Shown piece after piece: positions 35,099-43,662 of a stretch of 64,000 nucleotides of DNA. The notes under the pieces were generated by a model that worked only from the letters and a program-made list of their open reading frames with translations, had not been told where the DNA came from and made no database searches. Made by a program: the position numbers and the translations under genes. The stretch spans positions 1 to 64,000 of the forward strand of contig JALCBR010000002.1 in the NCBI GenBank assembly GCA_028066245.1, in the 5' to 3' direction. The stretch comes from Pirellulales bacterium. Its GTDB lineage: Bacteria; Planctomycetota; Planctomycetia; Pirellulales; S012-138. The stretch's first letter is position 1, and each line of letters begins with the position of its first letter.

Positions 35099-38089
35099 AT
35101 GAGGTCAAAGGCGACAACTCCGACAGCCGATCAGCAATCGTCAGCCGTAATCTCCGTGCTAACTGTATTGATTCGCTTTGCTCTCGTGATCGCCACCTTT
35201 GTCGCCGTTGCGGGCGATGGTGGAGATGCGAGTGTGCGATCGCAGGATCGCCTGGCCGAAGCCCGGTCGCTCCGGTTGCGCGGACGCTACGCCGAGGCGA
35301 CGGAACGCTATCAGGAACTTGCACGGCTGCATCCTGTGGAATCTGTACTAGGGCTGGCCGCGTGTTCTTCCGAGCAGGGGCGGCGAGCGAATGCCGTCCA
35401 AGTGTTAAGCAACTTCGCAAGTGCGGATAAAGTGGATGCGCGCGTCTGGGCTGCACTGGCCGAACTTTCGTTCTCTGCTGGAGACTATGATCAAGCCCAA
35501 GATTATCTCGTCAACGCACTAGAAATTGACTCCAACTGCCTACTCGCGCGTTGGATTGACGCAGAACTAATGCGCACGGCGGGTGATTTGGACAAGGCAA
35601 ATTCAGCATATAAGTGGTTTGTCACTTACTACAACGCTCACCGGGAGCAGATTCGATCGCCTGAGGACTTGCACCTAATCGGCCGGGCGGCGGCCAACTT
35701 CGCCCGATGGAATCGACTGCACGATCAGTTCGGTTTTCTGGTCAATACTCTCTATCCTGACGCTGTCGCATTGGACGCCGACTACTGGCCGGCTCATCTA
35801 GCGCGAGCGGAAATGTTCGCGGAGAAGTTCAACACGGCCGAGGCCCAAAAGGCGCTGGCAGTCGCTTTGCAGATCAACCCCAATGCGCCAGAGGCACTCG
35901 CGGCGAAAGCTTCTTTGGCGATCAAGACATTCGATTTTGAAACGGCGCTTCCCGCACTCAAGCGCGCTTTGGAAATCAACCCGGAATTGGTTGAAGGTCA
36001 TCGGCTCATGGCTGATATCCAATTGGCGAATTTCCACGTCCAAGAAGCAATCGACTCGCTCGAAGTAGCCCAGCGTCTCAACCCGAATGCAGAAGCTACT
36101 TTGGGTCGCATGGCCGCGATCTATTCCGTCAGCCGTGGGATCGACGTAGAGCTCGCTCGAGCGAAGCACGAAGGTATTATCGACAAAGTTACGGCTGCGA
36201 ACCCGGCCGCTGGTGAATTCTATTTCGTCTTGGCACAGACACTCGCCGATTTTCGGCGTTGGCCACAAGCCGGTGAAGCGTTCCGCAAAGCATCGTCCGT
36301 AATGCCGCAACTTGTTGGGCCCAAGGCGGCGTTGGGAATGATGCACATGCGTTTGGGTCAAGAAGAACAAGCTCGCGCCGAGCTTGAGGCTGCGTTCGAG
36401 GAAGACCCCTTCAACATCCGCGTCCAGAATGTTCTGGAGGTGTTAGATGTTCTCGATTCATACGCGACTTTGGAGACGGACCACTTCACCTTGAAGTTTG
36501 ACCCGGAGCACGATTCCGTTTTCGCTAAGTATCTTTCCTCCTTTATGGAAGAAATCTACCCGGAGCTTTGCGAAGACTTCGCCTTTCATCCACCGGAGCG
36601 GTCGCTGTTTGAGGTTTTCAATCGTTCCAAGAGTACAAGCGGGCACGGCTGGTTTAGCTCCAGGATGGTCGGGCTGCCCTACATCGGCACAGTGGGCGGC
36701 TGTGCCGGTCAGATGGTGGCGATAACATCTCCGGATGCAATGAACACGAAGTTCAATTGGGCCCGTGTCGTCCGCCACGAGTTTGTGCACGTCATCAATT
36801 TGCAGCAAACAAACTTCAATGTTCCGCATTGGTTTACTGAGGGATTGGCGGTAGAAGCCGAGGGCTATCCCCGACCCGAACTCTGGGATCGACTGCTGGC
36901 CAGCCGTGTTCCAACGGGTGATGTCTTCAATCTCGATGACATCAACTTTGGCTTCATCCGGCCTGCGTCACAATCGGAGTGGCACTTGGCCTATTGCCAG
37001 GCGGAGCTGTACGTGCAGTTCATGCGGGAAGAGTTTTCCCAAGAAGGGCCCGCCAAGATGCTGCGTGCCTACGCTGACAACTTGACGACCCAGCAAGCGA
37101 TTGAAGTGTGTTTTGGTGTTCCGCAAGCTGAGTTCGAGAATCGCTATCGCGATTACTTGAGCGAGTTGGTGGCATCATTGCCGCCGGGCTTAGGCCTCGC
37201 GAGAAAACAGCGGAGCCTTGCCGAGATCGATCGCGCGGCGAGAGCTAATCCCAATGATCCGGACGCGCTGGCTGATCTGGCAGAAGCATATTTGCTCCGT
37301 GAGGAATACACGAACGCACGCAAATTCGCGAAAGCAGCGGCCGATATTCAAGACAAGCATCAACAGGCAGCGTACGTGCTCGCTCGGCTTCAGCTGGTCA
37401 CCGGCGAGCAGGACCAAGCGATGGCTTTATTGGACGCGGCCATCAATCCCCAAGAACCGTTTGCCCCAGGGATTCAATTGCTTTCGGCACTCAAGTGTGC
37501 ACAGGGCGATTTTGCTGAGGCTGAAGAACTTGTTCTCACTGCCAAGCGGGCTCAACCTAATGCGCGGCAATGGACCGAATATCTGGCGGCCATCTATTTG
37601 CGCTCCGGTGATGATGAAAAGCTGGCGCCTCAGCTTGAAATTCTGGCAAACGCAGACGCAGATCAGTTCAACTATCGCAAGAAGTTGGCAGTCATCGCGG
37701 CGTCGCAGGAGGACTATTCGGCGGCCGCTCGCTGGGCGCGCGAGGGGATCTGGATTGACGTCAACGATGTTGACCTGCACGAAATTTTAGCAAACGCTTC
37801 TCGCAAGTTGGACGACGCTCGCACGGCAACGGACGAGTATCGCACACTGCAACTGTTGCAGCCGGATATCGAACGCTGGCCCTTGGAGTTGGCGAAGGTA
37901 CTGATTGAGTCAGGTCAGGAAGAATCCGCCCGCAGTGTTCTTCGACAGATGCTGCGAGATTTTCCCGACAATAGGGACGCGCAAGCACTACTTGACCGTC
38001 TCCTCGGTAACGCGTCGGCATTGCGTAGCCCGCCCGCTGTTGGTCCGGCGCTTGGTGATTCCATCGCCGTGGCTCTTCTGGGTGTGTGA
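35099..38089 (+). CDS. TPR-repeat protein with gluzincin metallopeptidase domain
   Basis: A 996-residue protein. An N-terminal hydrophobic segment (AVISVLTVLIRFALVIATFV) serves as signal or anchor. Nine or more TPR-like repeats occupy about 40-450 (for example AKASLAIKTFDFETALPALK, RALEINPELVEGHRLMADIQ). A peptidase domain follows: the zinc motif HEFVH near residue 560 inside VVRHEFVHVINLQQTNFNVP, and the third ligand Glu in HWFTEGLAVEAEGYPRPEL. This is the peptidase MA-like gluzincin pattern. A second TPR block covers about 700-960. It is divergent from the Tad pilus operon, so a role at the envelope or in processing secreted proteins is plausible but unproven. Confidence 0.85.
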   Translation: MRSKATTPTADQQSSAVISVLTVLIRFALVIATFVAVAGDGGDASVRSQDRLAEARSLRLRGRYAEATERYQELARLHPVESVLGLAACSSEQGRRANAVQVLSNFASADKVDARVWAALAELSFSAGDYDQAQDYLVNALEIDSNCLLARWIDAELMRTAGDLDKANSAYKWFVTYYNAHREQIRSPEDLHLIGRAAANFARWNRLHDQFGFLVNTLYPDAVALDADYWPAHLARAEMFAEKFNTAEAQKALAVALQINPNAPEALAAKASLAIKTFDFETALPALKRALEINPELVEGHRLMADIQLANFHVQEAIDSLEVAQRLNPNAEATLGRMAAIYSVSRGIDVELARAKHEGIIDKVTAANPAAGEFYFVLAQTLADFRRWPQAGEAFRKASSVMPQLVGPKAALGMMHMRLGQEEQARAELEAAFEEDPFNIRVQNVLEVLDVLDSYATLETDHFTLKFDPEHDSVFAKYLSSFMEEIYPELCEDFAFHPPERSLFEVFNRSKSTSGHGWFSSRMVGLPYIGTVGGCAGQMVAITSPDAMNTKFNWARVVRHEFVHVINLQQTNFNVPHWFTEGLAVEAEGYPRPELWDRLLASRVPTGDVFNLDDINFGFIRPASQSEWHLAYCQAELYVQFMREEFSQEGPAKMLRAYADNLTTQQAIEVCFGVPQAEFENRYRDYLSELVASLPPGLGLARKQRSLAEIDRAARANPNDPDALADLAEAYLLREEYTNARKFAKAAADIQDKHQQAAYVLARLQLVTGEQDQAMALLDAAINPQEPFAPGIQLLSALKCAQGDFAEAEELVLTAKRAQPNARQWTEYLAAIYLRSGDDEKLAPQLEILANADADQFNYRKKLAVIAASQEDYSAAARWAREGIWIDVNDVDLHEILANASRKLDDARTATDEYRTLQLLQPDIERWPLELAKVLIESGQEESARSVLRQMLRDFPDNRDAQALLDRLLGNASALRSPPAVGPALGDSIAVALLGV

Positions 38090-38167
38090 AAAACGCCGTA
38101 TGATCGACATGGTCCGCACGAGCGATCACCCGCTCGGCAGAACAATTCCAATTTCTACAGCGTAGCA

Positions 38168-38566
38168 ATGGCAGCCTGCGGTAACGGACCGAAATCAGAG
38201 AAAACGGATGGAGGCAAAAGTTCCGACGATCCGGGTCAGGGGAATCGGCAAGGTGAGCCACGTCCGGTGACGCTGGGTGAATTCCAACAGCTCATTCGTG
38301 TGATGTATCTTGAAAAAGATATTGCACGAGGCATCGATGGAACGTTTATGTGGCTCACCGAGGAGATTGGCGAGTTAGCTGCCGCCCTGCGGTCCGGGAC
38401 TGCCGAGGATCAAGCCGAGGAATTTGCCGATGTCATCGCTTGGCTGACCACAATCGCCAACGTGGCAGGCGTGGATCTCACCGCCGCAGTGAGAAGGAAG
38501 TACGGTGATGGTTGCCCCGGTTGCGACCAGTTTGTTTGCCAGTGTGATGATGCCGAGAAGCCCTAA
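38168..38566 (+). CDS. MazG-like nucleotide pyrophosphohydrolase
   Basis: A 132-residue all-alpha NTP-PPase. GEFQQLIRVMYLEKDIARGI forms helix 1. FMWLTEEIGELAAALRSGTA carries the E-E-x-x-E metal site. EEFADVIAWLTTIANVAGVD carries the second acidic motif (E-x-x-D). The C-terminal YGDGCPGCDQFVCQCDD adds four cysteines, probably a small zinc knuckle. The protein is of the short dimeric type rather than full-length MazG. It starts 79 bp after the TPR-peptidase stop and is followed 16 bp later by the large membrane-protein gene, so the three may share a transcript. It could sanitise non-canonical NTPs. Confidence 0.85.
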   Translation: MAACGNGPKSEKTDGGKSSDDPGQGNRQGEPRPVTLGEFQQLIRVMYLEKDIARGIDGTFMWLTEEIGELAAALRSGTAEDQAEEFADVIAWLTTIANVAGVDLTAAVRRKYGDGCPGCDQFVCQCDDAEKP

Positions 38567-38581
38567 GCCGATACGCGCCAA

Positions 38582-40924
38582 TTGACCAACTGTGCTGCCG
38601 CGAGTTTGCTGCCTAGGAAGAACGAATTGAGACCTGCTCATTGCCAGTCGCGTTTGTGTTGGAGTGCGAAACTCGTCCTGCTCATCCTTGGTGTGAGCAG
38701 CGTGGCGGTGTGTTTCCATCGGACGGCTGAAGCTCAACAGGCAGGCGCCAGCAGCGATACTTCTTCAACCTCTGGCGTGACCATCGAGCAGGTTTCAATC
38801 GGGTTCGGCAATGGTGGCGAAGCGGGGCGCTGCAAAGTGGGCATGTGGTCTCCCGTCAACGTGACATTGCGTGGCAAGTCATCTTCTTCTGTTACCGGCG
38901 CACTCGAATTGGAATCCATCGATGGAGATGGTTTTCCATCAATTGTCACTAGCGGAGTGCTGACCATTCCCACCGGCACAACGGTACGGCAGCAACTGCT
39001 CGTCCGGCCAGGATCACAGGGCGGAACCCTGACAATCCGCTTTCGCGAATCTGAAAGCGGTCAGGTTCTCGTTGAACGCACGACTGATATGGTCGCCATG
39101 CTCAGCACACAGAAATTGTGGGTTGAATTGGGTGCCGATTTGCGAACGCAAGAAGCGGCCGGGTCAATTAGTACGGAAGAAGATGAATCGATTGAAGTCG
39201 CGCGCATCGAAGACTTGGAACTGCTTCCCACGCAGTGGTTTGGATACGAGTCTGTCGATGTTCTATTCGTATCTGTTGATGACATCTCACTACGTGGCCA
39301 ACTTCGAGGTAATGCACGTCTGGAAGCCTTGGAAGGATGGGTTAAGTCAGGGGGTCGCCTTGTACTGGCAGTAGGCGCGGAGTCAGCGCAGAGCACCTCA
39401 TTTTTTGAACCTTCCGGCCAACCACACCCATTGCTGCGATTTGTCCCGGGAACGTTCGATGGGATGTCGCAGGTCACACAGACGAATGAGTTGCAACGGC
39501 TGGCGGACGCAACGGATCGGTTTGATGCTGGAATCTCCTTTCAGGTTCCTTCAATTTCGCCTGATCCCGGTGCGGTCGTGCATTCCAGATTTCCCAACGG
39601 AACTCCCATCGTCCTTGAAAAACCATACGGGTTTGGGCGAGTGACCTTTGTCCCACTGGACTGGCATCTCCGCCCGTTTTCAAACTGGGGTGCCCGCGGC
39701 AGGTTCATCAAAGTTGCCCTAGGTATGTTGGCGAGCGATGTGCCGGTCCAAACAGATGAAAACGGTGGACAATTGAGCCACTCCGGCATGACCGATATGG
39801 CTGCGCAGTTGCGAAGTGGGCTCGACCTGTTTCCGGATGTTTCCATCGTGCCGTTTTGGGCGATCGCTTTGGCAATCGCCGGCTATATCGTGTTAATTGG
39901 GCCTCTTGATTATTTCTTGATCAAGCGTGTGCTGCGATCCAAGGGGCAGTCGCGAATGGAGTTCACCTGGATCACTTTTCCGCTGTGGGTGGTGCTCGTA
40001 AGCGGCGCCGCGTTTTGGTTTGCCCATCGCAGCAAAGGCAACAACCTCCATGTCAATCAACTCATTGTGGAAGATTACGATATGCAGTCCGGCACAGTTC
40101 GCGGTACGTGCTGGGCAAGTGTCTTCAGTCCGTCAATGGAAACGTATGACATCAGCCGGCGCCAGCTGGAAGGCGCTTCCGCAGGACGAGATCCATTACC
40201 AGCGGCAAAGTTGACGACCACATCCTGGATGGGACTGCCTGGTGCCGCCCTGGGGGGCATGGCGACCGATGACACGCTCGTTCTCGGTCGTCACGCGGCC
40301 TACAATTATGAGCGTGGATACTCGCAGCTAAGCTCCACGCCCATTCCCGTTTGGTCGTCGCGTAGTTTCACTTCGCGTTGGTTGGACCAAAATGAAAGCC
40401 CTCCGCTTGAATTCAACGTTACGCTTGTCAGCGGCGACATTCTTTCCGGCGAAATCCGCAACACCAGTAAAAAAGACCTGACGAACTGCCTGATCGCTTT
40501 CGGGCGATGGGCCTATCCAGTGGGAAGTTTGGAAGCTGGCCGATCAATACGCTTATCTTCTCACGCGAAGAAACGCAGAGAACTACGGGACGAACTCAAT
40601 GATCGCGAAATGAAATATGACGAAGAAACCAAGCAGTTTCACTCAGAACATAAAGCCTATGAAGTGCTAAGCCGAGATATCGGCGAAATCGCCCGGATGA
40701 TGTCGCTCTATGACGCCGCGGGCGGCAAAGACTATACCAGCCTCAACCATCACTATCAGGCATTTATGGACCTGACGCCAATGATCGAGTTGAACCGAGG
40801 TGTGTTGATTGGTTTCGTGGAGCAGCCGGAACCCGTCATGCAGGTTCAGGCAGAGTCTGCCATTGATCCGCAGGAGAAGGCTTGGAAATGTCTTCGATTT
40901 GTTTTTGATGTACCCAAAGAATGA
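38582..40924 (+). CDS. Large membrane protein with glutamine-amidotransferase-like fold segment
   Basis: A 780-residue protein with a TTG start at 38582; a later TTG in the same frame is possible. A signal/TM segment (AKLVLLILGVSSVAVCFHRT) is followed by Ig-like beta text, then a Rossmann-like part with VDVLFVSVDDISLRGQLRGN and ALEGWVKSGGRLVLAVGAES, reminiscent of class I amidotransferase-fold domains without a catalytic Cys. Two helices follow (VPFWAIALAIAGYIVLIGPL, FTWITFPLWVVLVSGAAFWF), separated by GPLDYFLIKRVLRSKG, a motif shared by planctomycete membrane proteins near ABC or MoxR genes. A beta-rich C-terminal domain completes it. It is 96 bp upstream of an ABC ATPase. Function unknown; a surface or gliding-like export complex is possible. 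Confidence 0.7.
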   Translation: MTNCAAASLLPRKNELRPAHCQSRLCWSAKLVLLILGVSSVAVCFHRTAEAQQAGASSDTSSTSGVTIEQVSIGFGNGGEAGRCKVGMWSPVNVTLRGKSSSSVTGALELESIDGDGFPSIVTSGVLTIPTGTTVRQQLLVRPGSQGGTLTIRFRESESGQVLVERTTDMVAMLSTQKLWVELGADLRTQEAAGSISTEEDESIEVARIEDLELLPTQWFGYESVDVLFVSVDDISLRGQLRGNARLEALEGWVKSGGRLVLAVGAESAQSTSFFEPSGQPHPLLRFVPGTFDGMSQVTQTNELQRLADATDRFDAGISFQVPSISPDPGAVVHSRFPNGTPIVLEKPYGFGRVTFVPLDWHLRPFSNWGARGRFIKVALGMLASDVPVQTDENGGQLSHSGMTDMAAQLRSGLDLFPDVSIVPFWAIALAIAGYIVLIGPLDYFLIKRVLRSKGQSRMEFTWITFPLWVVLVSGAAFWFAHRSKGNNLHVNQLIVEDYDMQSGTVRGTCWASVFSPSMETYDISRRQLEGASAGRDPLPAAKLTTTSWMGLPGAALGGMATDDTLVLGRHAAYNYERGYSQLSSTPIPVWSSRSFTSRWLDQNESPPLEFNVTLVSGDILSGEIRNTSKKDLTNCLIAFGRWAYPVGSLEAGRSIRLSSHAKKRRELRDELNDREMKYDEETKQFHSEHKAYEVLSRDIGEIARMMSLYDAAGGKDYTSLNHHYQAFMDLTPMIELNRGVLIGFVEQPEPVMQVQAESAIDPQEKAWKCLRFVFDVPKE

Positions 40925-41020
40925 AGCTGTTGATTTTTCGCATTGATGCGCGACATGTTTTACTCTTTCATCTCCAACCTCAATTCACTGATCATTTGGC
41001 CTCATTGAGAGACAACCATT

Positions 41021-41944
41021 GTGATTGAAGCGCATGACTTAACCAAACAGTACGGCAATCTCTTTGCTGTCAAGAAGCTGGAGTTGAACTTGCAGCAAGG
41101 GGACGTGTTTGGCTTCATCGGCCCCAATGGTTCTGGCAAGACCACCACGATGCGGATGCTGGCGACTCTGTTGCAGCCGACCTGGGGTGAGGCTTACGTT
41201 TGTGGGCACTCAATCTACACCAAGCCTAAGGAAATCCGTCGCGTCATCGGTTACATGCCAGATTTCTTTGGCGTCTACGATGACATGAAGGTCATTGAGT
41301 ACCTGGAATTCTTCGCGGCCGCTTATCGCATCACAGGCCCTGCGCGCCGTAAAAAGTGTGATGAAGTGCTAGACCTCGTCGATCTGGGCTATAAGCGTGA
41401 GGCGCTTGTGACCAGCCTTTCCCGCGGCATGACGCAACGGCTTGGCCTCGCCCGGGTGTTGCTGCACGAACCGCAGGTGTTACTGTTGGATGAACCAGCG
41501 AGTGGCTTGGACCCGCGCGCCCGGATCGAGATTCGCGGGCTGCTCAAGGAACTTCGCGGCATGGGAAAGACCATCATGGTCTCCAGTCACATTCTTCCTG
41601 AGCTTGCGGATATCTGTAACAAGATCGGCATTATTGAACGCGGCGAACTACTCGTTAACGCTGATGTTGACGACGTGATGAAGCAGGTTCGCAGTCAAAC
41701 GGTATTGCGCATCGGTGTCGACAAACCGGATGAAGGAGCGAAGTTCCTCGAATCTAACGGCGATGTTGAGAGCGTCGAACTCAAGCCAGATTACCTGCTG
41801 GTAACACTCACGCCCGAAGCCGAGTCCTTCAGCCGCCTCGCCAATGAACTAGTTCAGGCAGGATTTCAACTTACACTCTTCCAGGAAGACGAGATCAACC
41901 TGGAGACCGCCTTTATGGCATTGACCAAGGGCATCACAGCATAG
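41021..41944 (+). CDS. ABC transporter ATP-binding protein (CcmA/NatA type)
   Basis: A 307-residue protein with a GTG start at 41021. Walker A GPNGSGKTTTMRMLATLLQP, Q-loop YMPDFFGVYDDMKVIEYLEF, signature TSLSRGMTQRLGLARVLLHE, Walker B VLLLDEPASGLDPRARIEIR and H-loop IMVSSHILPELADICNKIGI are complete. The C-terminal 90 residues form the ligand-responsive extension of ABC-2 exporters. Unusually, no permease gene follows: the next feature is the 44-bp inverted-repeat element and then dinB. The neighbouring large membrane protein may be its partner, or the permease may have been lost or lie elsewhere. Confidence 0.92.
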   Translation: MIEAHDLTKQYGNLFAVKKLELNLQQGDVFGFIGPNGSGKTTTMRMLATLLQPTWGEAYVCGHSIYTKPKEIRRVIGYMPDFFGVYDDMKVIEYLEFFAAAYRITGPARRKKCDEVLDLVDLGYKREALVTSLSRGMTQRLGLARVLLHEPQVLLLDEPASGLDPRARIEIRGLLKELRGMGKTIMVSSHILPELADICNKIGIIERGELLVNADVDDVMKQVRSQTVLRIGVDKPDEGAKFLESNGDVESVELKPDYLLVTLTPEAESFSRLANELVQAGFQLTLFQEDEINLETAFMALTKGITA

Positions 41945-42034
41945 CCGATTTTCAAATGCGGTGTTGGATCTCGATTCCGCCTGCCCACACGCGTCTGCAT
42001 CTTGAGCGTGATTGAGTTGCTGCGGCGTTTCTCG

Positions 42035-42291
42035 CGCGCCCTGCTCTGAGGCGTACGGCCGAAATTGACATTGGTCAAATTTTTCCCGCCTCCAGGGGAG
42101 TGGCGCAAACGCTTCATGCCCAGCAATTAACCAGCAACGGGACCGCAAACATCACCGACAACCTTGACGTTACGTTCAGTAGCATGGCTACCATCAACCT
42201 CCTATGGCGCTCGGCAGCGCGCATGTCGGCCAAAAACACCTGCAAACTTGACCAATGTCAATTTCGGCCGTACGCCTGAGAGTAGGGCGCG
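42035..42291. repeat. 257-bp element with 44-bp terminal inverted repeats (MITE-like)
   Basis: The left arm (42035-42078) and right arm (42248-42291) are inverted copies, 42 of 44 bases matching (the mismatches are at G/A and G/C positions). They surround a 169-bp centre with no coding frame of note. Each arm contains GCGTACGGCCGAAATTGACA. There is no convincing target-site duplication outside the arms, so it may be a non-autonomous transposon relic or a structured repeat. It fills most of the 423-bp gap between the ABC ATPase and dinB. Confidence 0.75.
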
Positions 42292-42367
42292 TGACATCCT
42301 TTGGAGGATGACTTGAAAGCGTTCGTTCGGGCGAGCGGAGCAGCAGCGGGACAGGTGCTCTGGCCGG

Positions 42368-43561
42368 TCACTTGCCTTCCCGTTTTCTCAACGTCGCTCC
42401 GCGCTTGATGGAGCGATTTCCAAAGCGATCCGCGATTTCATCCACCGTGGCGTCAAGTCGCGTTTCCTTCTCGTGAGTGTGTTCTTCAAACAGCATGGTC
42501 TGGCGAACGGATGCATTGTCGAAGTGACTGACGCCGATGCCGATCAACCGCACAGCGCCTCGGTCGGTCGGCACGCGGGTGGATAGAATTTCCGCCGCGG
42601 CTAGCCAGATTTCTTGCGTTGTGTTGGTTGGCTGGGCAAGAGAATGGCTGCGAGTAATCGTACGGAAGTCAGCGAAGCGAACTTTCAATCCAACCGTGCG
42701 ACCGCGAAGGTCATACCGGCGCAGCCGTCGGGCGACTTGAATCGTTAGTTCCAACAGCCAATTGCGGAGGACGTCTCGATCAGCGATATCGACTGCGAAT
42801 GTCGTTTCGTGCGAAATGGATTTTGCCTCCGCGTCCGGCGTCACAGCGCGGTGATCCACGCCGAGGGAAAGCGCCCTCAGGTGCGCTGCTTCCCGCGGGC
42901 CTAGGATCGCTGCCAAAGCCGCCTCTGGATAATCACGCAGCTGAGCGATGGTGTGAATGCCGTGCCGTTCCATCACCTTTTGCCCGGCAGGGCCCATCCC
43001 CCACAACCGACTGACCGGCAAGGGGCCAAGGAACGCTTGTTCTTCTCCGCGAGCGACGACGACGAACCCGTCTGGCTTTCTCACGTCGCTGGCGACCTTG
43101 GCCAGGAACTTGTTGGGCGCCACGCCAACGGATGCCACCAACTGTGTCTCATCGCGAATGGTCTGTTTGATTTGCCGGCCAATCTTCTCTGCGTCGCCAA
43201 AGATTCGCCGGCTTCCGGTCACATCCAGAAAGGCTTCATCCAGAGCAAGCGGTTCGATCAGCGGCGTAAAGCGCAAGAAGATTTCGCGAATCTTGCGACT
43301 GACGCCGGCGTAGTGGTCGTGCCTTGGCGAGATACGCACTGCGTGCGGACACAGTCTGAGGGCTGTAGCGGTGGGCATGGCGCTGTGTACACCAAACTTG
43401 CGGGCGACATAATTGGCGGCCGAAACCACACCGCGCTGATCCGCCCCGCCAGCAACGATCACCGGCTTGCCCTGCAACTCTGGACGGTCGCGCTCCTCCA
43501 CGGACGCGTAGAACGCGTCCATGTCCACATGGAGAACATCTCGTTGCCGGACGGAATTCAT
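42368..43561 (-). CDS. dinB: DNA polymerase IV (Y family)
   Basis: A 397-residue protein. VLHVDMDAFYASVEERDRPE carries the first catalytic Asp and the steric-gate Phe-Tyr region. SAANYVARKFGVHSAMPTA is the nucleotide-binding block. PLALDEAFLDVTGSRRIFGD holds the D-E pair of the palm, followed by ATPNKFLAK-like text (SVGVAPNKFLAKVASDVRKP). The little-finger domain has VDIADRDVLRNWLLELTIQV. The length is longer than E. coli DinB by about 45 residues. The C-terminal tail ends ATLRKREGK, without a clear beta-clamp Q-L-x-L-F. It performs error-prone lesion bypass. It is transcribed toward the inverted-repeat element. Confidence 0.95.
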   Translation of the reverse strand: MNSVRQRDVLHVDMDAFYASVEERDRPELQGKPVIVAGGADQRGVVSAANYVARKFGVHSAMPTATALRLCPHAVRISPRHDHYAGVSRKIREIFLRFTPLIEPLALDEAFLDVTGSRRIFGDAEKIGRQIKQTIRDETQLVASVGVAPNKFLAKVASDVRKPDGFVVVARGEEQAFLGPLPVSRLWGMGPAGQKVMERHGIHTIAQLRDYPEAALAAILGPREAAHLRALSLGVDHRAVTPDAEAKSISHETTFAVDIADRDVLRNWLLELTIQVARRLRRYDLRGRTVGLKVRFADFRTITRSHSLAQPTNTTQEIWLAAAEILSTRVPTDRGAVRLIGIGVSHFDNASVRQTMLFEEHTHEKETRLDATVDEIADRFGNRSIKRGATLRKREGK

Positions 43562-43662
43562 GGTCGCCTCGTCCGCAACATCCTCCAGAATCTCATCCCG
43601 GCGGTCAAATGACAGGTCGGGCAGACCAAGTCATGGCGCTGGGCGAGCGATTGGTCGAACCA

